The notes: generated by a model not told the origin, from the sequence alone. A stretch of DNA of 64,000 bases from Marinospirillum alkaliphilum DSM 21637 (GCF_900119735.1 NZ_FPJW01000002.1:62001-126000); one strand, 5' to 3'. Positions 1 to 9,325 are shown, counted from the first letter of the stretch. Translations and numbers: made by a program.

Positions 1-1
1 T

Positions 2-358
2 TACTGGTTGACCAGTCGTTTTTTAGTGAAGGAGTTATCTCACCTGGAAGCGGCTGGTCTGATCAAGCAACTGGAAGATCGCTTGCAGGAAGATCCGCAA
101 TTGATGGCTGCTTATCAACGCAGTCATGAGGATTATGTTGCCCGGCGCTGGGCCGCCATGAGTGATGCCATGCGCCAGCGAATTCGAGAGCTGGGTTATG
201 AGTCAGTGTTCAGTCAACGGGGTGTTGGTGGTATTGAAAACTGGCAGCAGGTGCGTTGCTTGCACACCCAATATGCCCACCACCTCAGCAGTGGGCAGGG
301 TAATGCCATTGGCCAGTTACTGGATGATGAGTACGGGATAGCCGGGCTGCTACCCTGA
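2..358 (+). CDS. DUF501 family protein, C-terminal part
   Basis: The reading frame is open from the window edge, so the N-terminus is missing and 118 residues remain. The visible part begins YWLTSRFLVKELSHLEA and contains VRCLHTQYAHHLSSG followed by a conserved-looking AIGQLLDDEYG tail. This pattern of a Cys-Leu-His segment followed by a short His/Gly run resembles the uncharacterised DUF501 family, in which gammaproteobacterial members are about 160-180 residues. No biochemical function is known for the family. It stops nine bases before the convergently transcribed PilZ-like gene. The family call rests on remembered motif similarity; the partial coding status is certain. Confidence 0.6.
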   Translation, partial: YWLTSRFLVKELSHLEAAGLIKQLEDRLQEDPQLMAAYQRSHEDYVARRWAAMSDAMRQRIRELGYESVFSQRGVGGIENWQQVRCLHTQYAHHLSSGQGNAIGQLLDDEYGIAGLLP

Positions 359-366
359 GGCAGGGC

Positions 367-750
367 TCAGAAACTGGTGTAGGTCAGTTTCATTGATTTG
401 CGGTCTTCCATGTATTGATTGATGAATTGCCGATCCGCTTTGCTGACACTGACGATCTGCAGATCAATGCCGTACAGGGTGCCACAGGATAACAGGATGC
501 AGCTCAGCACCTTGCCCTGGACTCGCAAGGGATGTTTTTGTCCTTTGTGGATGGCTTGAATATCCAGAATGACAGGGCTGCCAGGGCGCAACAGTTTTTC
601 ACAGTGAAAACGCACCTCGGTATCGCTGATGGACTGGGTGTAAGCCCAGTAACCAGCGGTGCTGGTGGTTTTTCCACCAGTGGCAGTTAACAGCCTGGCT
701 TTCCAATAACTGGGTGTGCCGTGAGATGGAGGCGTTGGCTGCTTTTTCAT
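367..750 (-). CDS. PilZ-like domain protein
   Basis: A 127-residue soluble protein without signal peptide or membrane segment. The middle looks like a PilZ beta barrel: an EVRFHCEKLL strand, a GSPVILDIQA strand and a GKVLSCILLSCGTLYGIDLQIV segment, giving the usual order of a polar loop, paired strands and a final strand before a C-terminal helix. PilZ proteins bind cyclic di-GMP through RxxxR and D/NxSxxG motifs. Neither motif is clearly present here, so it may be a non-binding adaptor-type PilZ. The neighbours (DUF501 and a small membrane peptide) do not clarify its role. The family call is tentative. Confidence 0.45.
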   Translation of the reverse strand: MKKQPTPPSHGTPSYWKARLLTATGGKTTSTAGYWAYTQSISDTEVRFHCEKLLRPGSPVILDIQAIHKGQKHPLRVQGKVLSCILLSCGTLYGIDLQIVSVSKADRQFINQYMEDRKSMKLTYTSF

Positions 751-913
751 GGTGTTTTCACTCCTTGATACTGGCTGGCAAGAATACCAAATTGGATGGC
801 TGGACAGTATTTTTGGTTGCTTGCAACAGGTGAAAAATTGTAATTCATGATCTGGGTTAAGGTTCTGGCGCTTTGCCCGGATAAAATATCAGCCAGGGAT
901 GATAAAACCGATT

Positions 914-919
914 TATAAT
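914..919 (+). promoter_or_regulatory. -10-like element before small membrane peptide
   Basis: A perfect TATAAT lies 23 bases upstream of the 943 start codon. No good -35 hexamer is seen 16-18 bases further up, so the promoter may be weak or activator-dependent. The region between the PilZ-like gene and this site holds no other obvious feature. Confidence 0.35.
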
Positions 920-942
920 CTGCTTCACCACGGAGAAAGCTT

Positions 943-1068
943 ATGTACCTTGATCAATATGTTGTTGCGAGTCTGGTGCTGGTTGCCGTCATGATTGTGG
1001 CCAGCGTATGGGCAGTTGGAAAAGTTAAAAAAGTCATCAATGAAGATGCAGCCAAGGCGGGTAAATAA
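943..1068 (+). CDS. 41-residue single-span membrane peptide
   Basis: A short frame of 41 codons reads MYLDQYVVASLVLVAVMIVA and continues SVWAVGKVKKVINEDAAKAGK. One hydrophobic span (residues 7-27) is followed by a basic, lysine-rich C-terminus, so the tail is probably cytoplasmic. A GGAGAAAG ribosome site lies 5-6 bases before the ATG, a TATAAT element lies upstream, and a strong terminator hairpin follows within 40 bases. The gene therefore looks like a complete monocistronic unit. I do not recognise the family. Small peptides of this shape often modulate a membrane enzyme or transporter, but nothing here shows the partner. Confidence 0.6.
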   Translation: MYLDQYVVASLVLVAVMIVASVWAVGKVKKVINEDAAKAGK

Positions 1069-1102
1069 GCCCTGACGATTGCAGAATCAATGGATTCGAT
1101 GG

Positions 1103-1134
1103 CCCGGCAGCCGTAAGGCTGGCCGGGTTTTTTT
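1103..1134 (+). terminator. Rho-independent terminator
   Basis: The arms CCCGGCAGCC and GGCTGGCCGGG pair across a GTAA tetraloop with one bulged base, followed by seven T residues. It ends the small peptide transcript. The T run overlaps the stop codon of the convergent RND gene. Confidence 0.85.
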
Positions 1135-4100
1135 ATACGCTGGATTGCTGTTGTTCACGACTCAGACGCCGATAAGTCAGCGACAGGCGATCCCCCAATA
1201 CCAGCATGCAGGGTGTCAGGATCAGCGTCAGCAGGGTAGCAAAAGCCAGGCCACCGGCAATGGCGCTGGAAAGCTGTCGCCACCACTGGGTGGAAGGTGC
1301 ACCCCAACCCAGGCTGGGTTCCATCAGATTAACGTTCACACCCACCACCATTGGCATCAAACCCAGAATAGTAGTCACTGCCGTGAGCAACACCGGGCGC
1401 AGACGTAAGCAGCCGGTTTCCAGTGCTGCCTCACGCGCTTTTAATCCCTGTTGACGGATGCGGTTGTAAGTGTCAATCAACACGATGTTGTTGTTCACCA
1501 CTATGCCTGCCAGGGCAATGATGCCCATACCCACCATGACAATGCCAAAGGGTTGCCCGGCCAGCATCAGGCCCAGCAGCACCCCGGCAGTGGAAAACAG
1601 AATGGCAGACATCACCAGCAGTGTCTGATACAGGCTGTTGAATTGCAGCACCAGAATCAGCAGCATCAGGAAAATCGCCACAAAAAATGCAGCCACCAGG
1701 AATTGAGCGGCTTCCTGCATGTCGGCATCCTCACCGCCAACACGCACCGTCACACCCTCTGGCAGGTCGGCAAAATAAGGGCGCAGCACGGACAGGCGCT
1801 CATCCAGTTGATAACCTGCTTCCAGATCAGCCTGCAGGGTCAGGGTGCGCTGGCCATTCAGGCGGCGTAACGTTCCCGTTTTGGGTGCCGGTTCAAGGCG
1901 AACAAAATTGCTTAAAGGGATCAGTCCAACACTGGTCTGCAGGGTCATGCGTTCAAGCTGGTCAAGGGTTCTGGCCTGCATCGGCAATCTAACCCGAATA
2001 TCCACCTCGTCCGTGGCATCTTCCGGGCGATAACTGGCCAGCATCAACCCGGTGGTAACCAGTTGCACGGCATTGCCCACGGCTGAAACGTCCGCACCGT
2101 AACGAGCTGCGGCTTCTCGATCAACCAGAAAACGCCATTCAATGCCCGGCAGGTTGCGATCATCCTGAAAGTCTGTGAATCCTCCCAGTTGTTGCATTTG
2201 TTCGAGCAGCTGTTCCAATGCTTGTTCTGCCATCAGGGTACTGGAGGAGCTGATTTCCAGCACCACCGGCTTGCCACCACCGGGGCCTTGCTCCTGTTGG
2301 CGGAACTCCAGGTACACACCAGCCAGATCTGCAGTGCGTTCGCGCATGTCCTGCATGATCTGTCTGGCCGGACGGCGTTGATGCCAATCAATGAACTGGA
2401 ACTGCACCACACCAATGGTGTCTTCCGGCATGCTGCCCCATAAGCCACCACCCGCTTGTCCGGCAAAGGATCGGGCATAAAGTGCCTTGATTTCAGGCAT
2501 GCCCAGCAGACGCTGTTCAACCCGGCGTACCAAAGCATCACGCTCATGAACAGATAAATCACCACGGGCGCGGATTTGTACCTGAGCGGACTCGGGTTCA
2601 ACATCCGGGAAAAAGTCGACGCCGTGATTAAAACGGCCATAAGCCAGATAAATCAGCAGGATCAGTGCCAGCATACCTGCCAGTGTCCAGCCCGGTCGCT
2701 GCAACAGGTTATTTAACAGCTGACGATAGGCCTGACCGAAACGGCTGGAGTTGTTCTGTCCGGCATGAAAATCGATGTTTTCCCCCTGGGGTTGGGCGGC
2801 AGTGACGTCCGGGGTGGATTGTTTGCCGCCACCGGCGACACTGCCCAGGGATGGCAGAAAGATCAGAGCCATGGCCAGTGAAGCCAGCAGGCAGAGAATC
2901 ACCGTGATCGGCAGGAACTTCATGAACTCCCCGACCATGCCCGGCCAGAACAGTAGTGGCGCAAACACTGACAGGGTGGTGGCTGTGGATGCGGTGATCG
3001 GCCAGGCCATGCGGCTGGCGGCTTGACGCCAGGCTTCTGATGGTTGCAGTCCTTCTTCCAGGTAACGATCCGCCAGCTCGGTGACCACCAGGGCACCGTC
3101 CACCAGCATGCCGGCCACCAGAATCAGTGAAAACAGCACCATCATGTTGAGGGTGTAACCCAGCGACCAGATCAGCAGAATACCGACCAGGAAGGCACCG
3201 GGGATGGTGATGCCCACCAGCAACGCTGAACGCAGTCCCATGGCGGCAATCACCACCAGCATCACCAGTGCCACGGCGGTGGCAACGTTGTTCAGCAGGT
3301 CTTTAAGGGTGTCCTCCACCTCAATCGACTGGTCCATGATGTAATCAATTTCCAACCCTTCCGGCAGCAGGGGCAGGGCAGCATCCAGCAGAGCCTTGAT
3401 GTGGGTGACCGTTTCGATGATGTTGGCACCGGTGCGTTTGGTGATTTCCAATACCAGTGCCGGTTGACCGTTGATACGGGCAAAACCGGCTGGATCCTTG
3501 AAGGTGCGGTGAATGCTGGCCAGATCTCCAAAGGTGACCACTTGGCTGCCTTCCACCTTGATCGGCATGTGGATCAAGTCATCCAGCGTTTCGATCACAC
3601 CGGGCACCTTCATGGCCATGCGTCCGGCACCGGTATCCAGGCTTCCGGCAGCGACCAGCCGGTTGTTGCGGGATACCAGACTGAACAACTGGCCGTAATC
3701 CAGTCCGTAACTCTCCATCGCCTGAGGATCAACCAGGATTTCCAGCAGATCTTCACGATCACCACCGATATCCACTTCCAGCACTGCCGGAATGGCTTCC
3801 AGTTCCTCTTTCAGGCGCCGACCGATGCCTACCAGCGTGGCTTCATCCAGCGGACCGGACAGACCGATGGAGAGAATGGGAAACAGTGCCGTGTTGATTT
3901 CATGCACTCTGGGTTCGTCTGCTTCCGAAGGCAGTTTGCTGCGGGCAGTATCAACCTTCTCACGCACGTTCTGCAGGGCCCGATCAGGATTAAAGCCGGC
4001 ATCAAACTCCAGTAGCACTGAGGCATGGCCTTCAGATGCCATGCCGGTCATTTTCTTGATGCCTTCCAGTGAGCGCAGTTCCTGCTCCATCGGTCGCACC

Positions 4101-4291
4101 AGCAGGCGCTCGGCATCTTCAGGACTGATGCCCTCCAGGCCCATGGAGATGTACACAAAAGGAATGGTGATGTCCGGGAAGGCTTCCTTGGGAATGGTCA
4201 GGTAAGCACCCCAGCCGCCCAGCACCAGAAACACCAGTGCCAGCAGTGTTGCACGGCTGCGCTGGATGGCAGCACGAATCAGTGCGTGCAT
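1133..4291 (-). CDS. RND family efflux permease
   Basis: At 1052 residues this is the usual size of a resistance-nodulation-division inner-membrane pump. It has an N-terminal membrane helix, a large periplasmic loop, membrane helices around residues 330-480, a second loop and a C-terminal helix bundle. The helix-4 segment MLVDGALVVTELADR carries the expected acidic proton-relay residue, although only one Asp is present where AcrB has two. It acts with the membrane fusion protein immediately upstream (one-base gap). No outer-membrane channel gene is adjacent, so it presumably recruits one encoded elsewhere. Whether the substrate is a drug, lipid or solvent cannot be told from sequence. Confidence 0.93.
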   Translation of the reverse strand: MHALIRAAIQRSRATLLALVFLVLGGWGAYLTIPKEAFPDITIPFVYISMGLEGISPEDAERLLVRPMEQELRSLEGIKKMTGMASEGHASVLLEFDAGFNPDRALQNVREKVDTARSKLPSEADEPRVHEINTALFPILSIGLSGPLDEATLVGIGRRLKEELEAIPAVLEVDIGGDREDLLEILVDPQAMESYGLDYGQLFSLVSRNNRLVAAGSLDTGAGRMAMKVPGVIETLDDLIHMPIKVEGSQVVTFGDLASIHRTFKDPAGFARINGQPALVLEITKRTGANIIETVTHIKALLDAALPLLPEGLEIDYIMDQSIEVEDTLKDLLNNVATAVALVMLVVIAAMGLRSALLVGITIPGAFLVGILLIWSLGYTLNMMVLFSLILVAGMLVDGALVVTELADRYLEEGLQPSEAWRQAASRMAWPITASTATTLSVFAPLLFWPGMVGEFMKFLPITVILCLLASLAMALIFLPSLGSVAGGGKQSTPDVTAAQPQGENIDFHAGQNNSSRFGQAYRQLLNNLLQRPGWTLAGMLALILLIYLAYGRFNHGVDFFPDVEPESAQVQIRARGDLSVHERDALVRRVEQRLLGMPEIKALYARSFAGQAGGGLWGSMPEDTIGVVQFQFIDWHQRRPARQIMQDMRERTADLAGVYLEFRQQEQGPGGGKPVVLEISSSSTLMAEQALEQLLEQMQQLGGFTDFQDDRNLPGIEWRFLVDREAAARYGADVSAVGNAVQLVTTGLMLASYRPEDATDEVDIRVRLPMQARTLDQLERMTLQTSVGLIPLSNFVRLEPAPKTGTLRRLNGQRTLTLQADLEAGYQLDERLSVLRPYFADLPEGVTVRVGGEDADMQEAAQFLVAAFFVAIFLMLLILVLQFNSLYQTLLVMSAILFSTAGVLLGLMLAGQPFGIVMVGMGIIALAGIVVNNNIVLIDTYNRIRQQGLKAREAALETGCLRLRPVLLTAVTTILGLMPMVVGVNVNLMEPSLGWGAPSTQWWRQLSSAIAGGLAFATLLTLILTPCMLVLGDRLSLTYRRLSREQQQSSV

Positions 4292-4292
4292 G

Positions 4293-5396
4293 TCAGTGTT
4301 GCTCCCTTGTGGTCTGGAGCACGGGGGTTACTGTTTCGCCGGCTGCAACAAAACCACCTCCCAGAGTGATCAGCTGTACACGAGGTGGCAGTCCAGCCAC
4401 CCAGGCCCCCTGCGTATTGCTGCTTAGCAGCTGCACCGGACTGAAAACCACCCGGTGGTGTTCATCCACATGCTTGATGCCTGGCTGACCTCGTTCATCC
4501 AGGCTCAGCAGTGCCAGCGAAATGAAGTGAGCAGTGGTGGCTGCCTGGCGAATGTGCAGGCTGGCACTGGCACCGGCCAGGCGTTGTTGTTCGGGATTGT
4601 CAAAGGTGGCCTCCAGCCGGAAGGTACGGGTCGCAGGATCGGCCAGGCTACCCAGATGGCTGACGCGCCCCTGAAACTGGCGACCATCCAGTAATTCCAG
4701 AGTAACCTGCTGTCCAGGAACCACACCTTTGACACGCTGCTGGGGAACGTGTGCCACGGCCTTGAGCGGGTTGATCTGAATCAGTGTGAAAAGAGGCTGG
4801 CCAGGCTGTATAAACTCCCCCAGTTCAACATGGCGTTGCTCCAGCAAACCATCAAAAGGTGCAATCGGGCGGGTGTGAGCCAGGTCCAGCTCGGTTACTG
4901 CAATATCTGTTTCAATCTGCTTCAAGCTGCTGATCAGGCGCATGCGGTCGGTTTCCGACAGCAGGTTGGCATCTCGCAGGCGTTCCGCAGCGCGCAGTTC
5001 TGCAGCACGGGTATCCCGCTCAGCCTGTAATTGTTGCAGGCGTACCGGGCGGGTGTCCTCGGCCAGCTGTAGCAGGGTAGTGCCTTGCTGGATCTGCTGG
5101 CCTTCCCGGGTTAACAGTGATTGCACCCGGCCACCGGTTTCCGCACGCACTTCGACTTGCTGAGAGGGTTGCAACTGACCTTGCAGGGTCAGTACTGGCT
5201 GAAAAGGTTCGGCTTCCAGCCAGCGTGTTTCCACTCGAAAGGGGGTGCTGGTATCCGGGCTGGCTGAAGGGGCGGGTGCCTGCACCTGGCTGGAGCGGGA
5301 TTCACCACTCCATAACCAGAGGATCAACAGCAGTAACAGTACCGCAGCCAGGATGGCAGACAGGGTTTTTCGGGACAGGGTGGTTGACTTGAGCAT
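4293..5396 (-). CDS. RND periplasmic adaptor (membrane fusion protein)
   Basis: A 367-residue protein starting MLKSTTLSRKTLSAILAAVL, with an N-terminal signal-anchor helix, a biotinyl-lipoyl-like half (VEVRAETGGRVQSLLTREGQ), a coiled-coil hairpin around residues 110-170, the second lipoyl half (THTRPIAPFDGLLEQRHVEL) and a beta-barrel domain. This is the HlyD/AcrA adaptor layout that bridges the inner-membrane pump to an outer-membrane channel. A longer TTG start at 5414 is possible, but the ATG at 5396 has a GGA-type ribosome site nine bases upstream and gives a normal signal anchor. It is the first gene of the pump pair and lies just downstream of metR on the same strand. Confidence 0.9.
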   Translation of the reverse strand: MLKSTTLSRKTLSAILAAVLLLLLILWLWSGESRSSQVQAPAPSASPDTSTPFRVETRWLEAEPFQPVLTLQGQLQPSQQVEVRAETGGRVQSLLTREGQQIQQGTTLLQLAEDTRPVRLQQLQAERDTRAAELRAAERLRDANLLSETDRMRLISSLKQIETDIAVTELDLAHTRPIAPFDGLLEQRHVELGEFIQPGQPLFTLIQINPLKAVAHVPQQRVKGVVPGQQVTLELLDGRQFQGRVSHLGSLADPATRTFRLEATFDNPEQQRLAGASASLHIRQAATTAHFISLALLSLDERGQPGIKHVDEHHRVVFSPVQLLSSNTQGAWVAGLPPRVQLITLGGGFVAAGETVTPVLQTTREQH

Positions 5397-5472
5397 AAGA
5401 GCAGGTCCGATCAATTAGACTGGAACGTCTGTTTGCGCTCAGTTTGCAGCAAGATGATGCGGTGCGGCAAGT

Positions 5473-6390
5473 TTAATCGACAGGACGAATACCACTCAAA
5501 ACCTGTGCTGAAATCTGTCGGGCAGTATCAATAAAGTCACTGATAAAGGCCAACCCCTGCTGTTGCTCACGGTGCGCAGCATAAAGTGTACCCCAGGTGC
5601 CTTCCTGCCCCATGCGCCGGGCAATCACATACTGGCGTTCCAGATACTCGGTCAGTGCCCAGTTGGGCAGCGCACAGACCCCTCGATGACTGGCCACCAG
5701 CTGCATCATCAGTATGGTCAGCTCGGCCGTGCGGATGGCCGCCGGTTCCACCCCGGCCGGGTCCAGAAAATGACCGAACACATCCAGCAGATTGCGTTCC
5801 ACCGGATAGGTGATCAGTGTTTCCCCGGCCAGATCGGCAGGCTCAATCCAGTCCTTTGCGGCAAAGGCATGGTCTTTCGGGATCGCCAGCAGGCTTTCAT
5901 AACGGAACAACGGGGTGTAACAGATGCCTTCAATCGGACGGGGATCAGCGGTGATCACCAGATCCAGCTCCTGACGCTTTAATGCGCCCAGCGGGGCAAA
6001 ATGATGGCCACCGGGTACATCCACCTCCACCTCCGGCCATTTCTGCCGAAAGGCATCCAGCGTCGGCATCAGCCACTGATAACAACTGTGGCACTCAATC
6101 GCCAGATGCAGCCGACCGGCCTGACCACTGCTCAGGCGCTGCAGATCCCGTTGTGCTGCTTCAACTCTGGGCAACAGATCATCCGCCAGCTTCAGCAGCC
6201 GCTGTCCGGCGGGGGTGAACTGCAGGGGTTTGCTCTTGCGGATGAACAACTCTGCATCCAGCAGATGCTCCAGCGCCTTCAACTGATGCGACAGCGCAGA
6301 CTGAGTCAGATGCAGGCGGTCGGCAGCATCCACCAGACTGCCGGTACTGCGCAGCGCCACTAGGGTTTTCAGATGCCTTAATTCGATCAT
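5473..6390 (-). CDS. metR: LysR-type regulator of methionine biosynthesis MetR
   Basis: A 305-residue LysR protein. Residues 1-60 form the winged helix-turn-helix (LHLTQSALSHQLKALE) and the rest is the periplasmic-binding-like effector domain. The sequence around AIECHSCYQWLMPTLDAFR is typical of MetR, which senses homocysteine and activates metE and related genes. It is divergent from metE across a 407-base region that holds two MetR-type boxes, the classic metR/metE arrangement. One box lies only 14 bases from the metR start codon, which suits autorepression. The ribosome site GGAAG lies about six bases upstream of the ATG. Confidence 0.93.
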   Translation of the reverse strand: MIELRHLKTLVALRSTGSLVDAADRLHLTQSALSHQLKALEHLLDAELFIRKSKPLQFTPAGQRLLKLADDLLPRVEAAQRDLQRLSSGQAGRLHLAIECHSCYQWLMPTLDAFRQKWPEVEVDVPGGHHFAPLGALKRQELDLVITADPRPIEGICYTPLFRYESLLAIPKDHAFAAKDWIEPADLAGETLITYPVERNLLDVFGHFLDPAGVEPAAIRTAELTILMMQLVASHRGVCALPNWALTEYLERQYVIARRMGQEGTWGTLYAAHREQQQGLAFISDFIDTARQISAQVLSGIRPVD

Positions 6391-6403
6391 GTTTGCTTCC
6401 AGT

Positions 6404-6416
6404 TGAATTTCATTCA
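6404..6416. promoter_or_regulatory. MetR box 1
   Basis: TGAATTTCATTCA matches the MetR consensus TGAA-N5-TTCA with both arms perfect. It lies 14 bases upstream of the metR start. Confidence 0.75.
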
Positions 6417-6434
6417 GCTTTAATGGGAAAAACT

Positions 6435-6447
6435 TGAGTTTGATTCA
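6435..6447. promoter_or_regulatory. MetR box 2
   Basis: TGAGTTTGATTCA matches TGAA-N5-TTCA with one mismatch in the left arm. It starts 31 bases after box 1, which is three helical turns, so both sites face the same side of DNA, as expected for a pair of LysR dimers. Confidence 0.65.
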
Positions 6448-6500
6448 ATTATCCCCTTCCTGAAGAATACTGCAAGTTGGAAAACACAGCTTGTCACTGA

Positions 6501-6770
6501 CTGGTGGAGCGTGAGCTATCCATTGCTTACGGCCATCAACAAGACTCAACGACATGAGGTGTAAGGCTGAAAGCCTGAACCAGTGATGCCTTACTTCTCC
6601 ACTATATCTAGCTCGCGGCAAGGTTTGCCTGCATAAAGCGGAGGCAGCTATTGCTTCCTGCTATCGCTGCATTGGCACATCCATGTGCGGCACAAGACAG
6701 CGAAGCGCACTGGTTGAGACCGGGAAGGTCGAGCCCAGTGATACGCAGGCTACCTTGCAGAAGCGAGCGT
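6501..6770 (+). ncRNA. Structured leader RNA of metE, class unknown
   Basis: About 270 bases between the MetR boxes and metE fold into an ordered series of helices. An 8-bp closing stem (6502-6509 with 6597-6604) encloses small hairpins at 6511-6530, 6545-6558 and 6564-6576. Then follow hairpins at 6617-6629, 6675-6688 inside the stem 6664-6669/6698-6703, and 6718-6730 inside 6708-6713/6735-6740. Reading frames through it have no protein character. It lacks the GCCACTG and CCGGGAA-type conserved core of a cobalamin riboswitch and has no clear SAM riboswitch core. The GTGAGC-type 5' part and multi-hairpin wheel resemble a group II intron domain I relic, but no domain V or reverse transcriptase is present. 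The structure is seen in the sequence; the identity is open. Confidence 0.45.
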
Positions 6771-6797
6771 TGGCACTATCTTCAGGAAATGAGAAAC

Positions 6798-9080
6798 ATG
6801 AAACTGACCACCCATACCCTTGGCTACCCCCGCATTGGTGCCCAGCGTGAATTGAAAAAAGCCCTTGAAGCCTACTGGGCCGGTGAACTGACCCGTGAGG
6901 CACTGGAGCAGGCCGGCAAGGAACTGCGCGCCCGCCACTGGCAGGAACAAAAGGATGCCGGACTGGATTTTGTCACCGTTGGTGATTTTGCCTTTTATGA
7001 CCAGATCCTGAATCTCAGCCTGGCGTTTGGTGTGATTCCACCACGTTTTCAGACTGCACCGGAGCAAGCCGATCTGGATACTTATTTCTGCATGGCACGT
7101 GGTCGAGCACCCACCGGTACACCGGCAGCAGCCTGCGAAATGACCAAGTGGTTTGATACCAACTACCACTACCTGGTCCCTGAATTTCAATCGCAACAGA
7201 CCTTCTCCCTGCAACCTCAGCGGCTGTTGTCGGAAGTTCAGGAAGCCCTGGCACTGGGGCATCAGGTCAAGGTGGTATTAACCGGCCCCCTGACCTTTTT
7301 ATGGCAAGGCAAGGCGCAGGGTGATTTTGATCGTCTGGCGTTGTTGCCGGAGCTGCTGCCAGTGTATGCCCAACTGCTGCAAAAACTGGCGAATCAGGGT
7401 GTCAGTTGGGTGCAACTGGATGAACCGATTCTGGCGCTGGATCTGCCACAGAGCTGGAAACAGGCTTTTGAAACGGCCTACAACCAGCTGCAGTCTGCAC
7501 CGGTGAAAAAGCTGCTGGCAGTGTATTTTGGTGGTCTGGAGGACAACCTGGGGCTGGCGGTGCAACTGCCGGTGGATGGTCTGCACCTGGATCTGGTGCG
7601 GGCACCGCAGGAACTGCAACAAGTGCTGGACCGTCTGCCTGCCTACAAAATCCTGTCTGCCGGAGTGATTGATGGTCGCAACATCTGGCGTTCGGATCTG
7701 GAATCCCTGAATCAGCAACTCAGTGAAGCGCTGGAACGTCTGGGTGAGCGCCTGTGGCTGGCGCCTTCCTGTTCCCTGTTGCATGTGCCCCACGATCTGG
7801 TGCAGGAAGATCAGTTGGATAACGAGCTGAAATCCTGGATGGCTTTTGCCCGCCAGAAACTGGATGAAGTGACTCTGCTGGTGGCCAGCCTCAGTGGCGG
7901 TGTTACTGCCGAGCAACGTCAGGCGCTGGAAGCCAACCGTCAGGCACGCATCAGCCGCAATGGCTCACATCGCATTCATCAGCCGACCGTGCAGCAGCGC
8001 CTGGCGGCTGTGGATCCGGCCATGCTGGAGCGGGATGCACCCTATGCCGAGCGCATCAAGGCGCAGCAGGACTGGTTGAAGCTGCCGCTGTTCCCGACCA
8101 CCAGCATCGGTTCTTTTCCGCAGACACCGGAAATTCGCAAGGCGCGGCGGGATTACAAGGCCGGAACGCTGGATGAAGCCGCTTATCGTGCAGCCATGCA
8201 GCAGGAGATTGCCTACTGCATTCGCCAGCAGGAGCAACTGGGCATTGATGTGCTGGTGCATGGTGAAGCCGAGCGTAACGACATGGTGGAATATTTCGGT
8301 GAACAGCTGCAGGGTTACGCCTTCACCCGCTTTGGCTGGGTGCAGAGTTATGGTTCTCGTTGTGTGAAACCACCGGTGATCTACGGTGATGTCTCCCGTC
8401 CCCAGGCCATGACGGTGGAATGGAGCGTCTTTGCCCAGTCCCTCACGGATCGCCCGATGAAAGGCATGCTGACCGGGCCGCTGACCTGCCTGCAGTGGGC
8501 TTTTGTGCGGGATGATCAGCCGCGTGAAACCACCTGCAAACAGATTGCACTGGCGCTGCGCGACGAAGTGCGGGATCTGGAAGCCGCTGGCATCCGGGTG
8601 ATCCAGATTGATGAGCCAGCGTTCCGTGAAGGACTGCCACTACGCAAGGCTGACTGGGCGGCCTACCTGCGCTGGGCAGTGGACAGCTTCCGGTTGACCG
8701 CTGCGGTGGCGGCAGACTCCACACAGATTCACACCCACATGTGTTATTCAGAGTTCAACGACATCATCCAGGCCATTGCTGATCTGGATGCCGATGTCAT
8801 CACCATCGAAACCTCACGCTCCAATATGGAGCTGCTGGATGCTTTCGAAGACTTTGACTACCCCAACGAAATCGGGCCGGGTGTTTATGATATCCACAGC
8901 CCCAACATCCCCGAAGTGGACTGGATGGTAGCGCTGATGAAAAAGGCCGCGGAAAAAATCCCGCCACAGCGGCTGTGGGTCAACCCTGACTGCGGTTTAA
9001 AAACCCGCCGCTGGGAAGAAGTCACCCCGGCACTGGCTGCCATGGTGGAAGCAACCCGGCAGTTGCGGCAATTGAACTGA
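6798..9080 (+). CDS. metE: Cobalamin-independent methionine synthase MetE
   Basis: A 760-residue enzyme that transfers the methyl group of 5-methyltetrahydropteroyltri-glutamate to homocysteine, the last step of methionine synthesis, in the cytoplasm. The N-terminus [20 protein letters not shown] is diagnostic. Two TIM-barrel halves follow, and the C-terminal half has the zinc ligands in [11 protein letters not shown] (about residues 644-654) and [13 protein letters not shown] (Cys near 732). Length matches E. coli MetE (753). The frame is open 49 codons further upstream, but the ATG at 6798 has an AGGAA site nine bases before it and starts where the family starts. Control is probably by MetR with homocysteine. 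Confidence 0.98.
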   Translation: MKLTTHTLGYPRIGAQRELKKALEAYWAGELTREALEQAGKELRARHWQEQKDAGLDFVTVGDFAFYDQILNLSLAFGVIPPRFQTAPEQADLDTYFCMARGRAPTGTPAAACEMTKWFDTNYHYLVPEFQSQQTFSLQPQRLLSEVQEALALGHQVKVVLTGPLTFLWQGKAQGDFDRLALLPELLPVYAQLLQKLANQGVSWVQLDEPILALDLPQSWKQAFETAYNQLQSAPVKKLLAVYFGGLEDNLGLAVQLPVDGLHLDLVRAPQELQQVLDRLPAYKILSAGVIDGRNIWRSDLESLNQQLSEALERLGERLWLAPSCSLLHVPHDLVQEDQLDNELKSWMAFARQKLDEVTLLVASLSGGVTAEQRQALEANRQARISRNGSHRIHQPTVQQRLAAVDPAMLERDAPYAERIKAQQDWLKLPLFPTTSIGSFPQTPEIRKARRDYKAGTLDEAAYRAAMQQEIAYCIRQQEQLGIDVLVHGEAERNDMVEYFGEQLQGYAFTRFGWVQSYGSRCVKPPVIYGDVSRPQAMTVEWSVFAQSLTDRPMKGMLTGPLTCLQWAFVRDDQPRETTCKQIALALRDEVRDLEAAGIRVIQIDEPAFREGLPLRKADWAAYLRWAVDSFRLTAAVAADSTQIHTHMCYSEFNDIIQAIADLDADVITIETSRSNMELLDAFEDFDYPNEIGPGVYDIHSPNIPEVDWMVALMKKAAEKIPPQRLWVNPDCGLKTRRWEEVTPALAAMVEATRQLRQLN

Positions 9081-9097
9081 CCACAAGTAATAAAAAA

Positions 9098-9131
9098 ACG
9101 GCTAGCCGGGTAACCTGCTAGCCGTTTTTTT
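9098..9131 (+). terminator. Rho-independent terminator after metE
   Basis: Perfect 8-bp arms ACGGCTAG and CTAGCCGT with a 12-base loop are flanked by an A run and followed by seven T residues. It separates metE from the HPA genes. Confidence 0.9.
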
Positions 9132-9168
9132 AGATGTACCGGCTCAAGCTCCTGATTGAATAGGTGTG

Positions 9169-9196
9169 TTGACTTAGTTAATATATTAACTAAAAT
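9169..9196 (+). promoter_or_regulatory. hpaH promoter with HpaR-type operator
   Basis: A sigma70-type promoter has TTGACT at 9169-9174, a 16-base spacer and TAAAAT at 9191-9196. The perfect 20-base palindrome TTAGTTAATATATTAACTAA (9174-9193) fills the spacer and touches both hexamers. Its core TTAATATATTAA (9178-9189) recurs, with one or two base changes, at the hpaF and hpaD promoters. A bound repressor would block polymerase. HpaR, the MarR-type regulator of this pathway, is the obvious candidate. Confidence 0.75.
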
Positions 9197-9325
9197 ACCA
9201 GCTTCAGACAGACTAAAAACAGTTTCTTTTTTGTAGTCAGGCATTGGGTGGACAGGTGCTCTGCTGCAAGTGAGTTGAGAAACAAATTAGAAATGGCGTC
9301 CAACGTCCGTATAGGTGATTCCAGC

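Noticed and set aside
1133-4291. Naming the RND pump after a known drug or metal pump
   Set aside because: Single Asp in helix 4 and no outer-membrane gene nearby; family is clear but the substrate class is not.
6501-6770. Cobalamin riboswitch before metE
   Set aside because: Short resemblances such as GGGAAGG and CAGGCTACC exist, but the conserved B12 core and box are not in the required order.
6651-6797. 49-codon in-frame extension upstream of metE
   Set aside because: It overlaps the structured leader, has no family similarity, and the ATG at 6798 has the proper ribosome site and conserved N-terminus.
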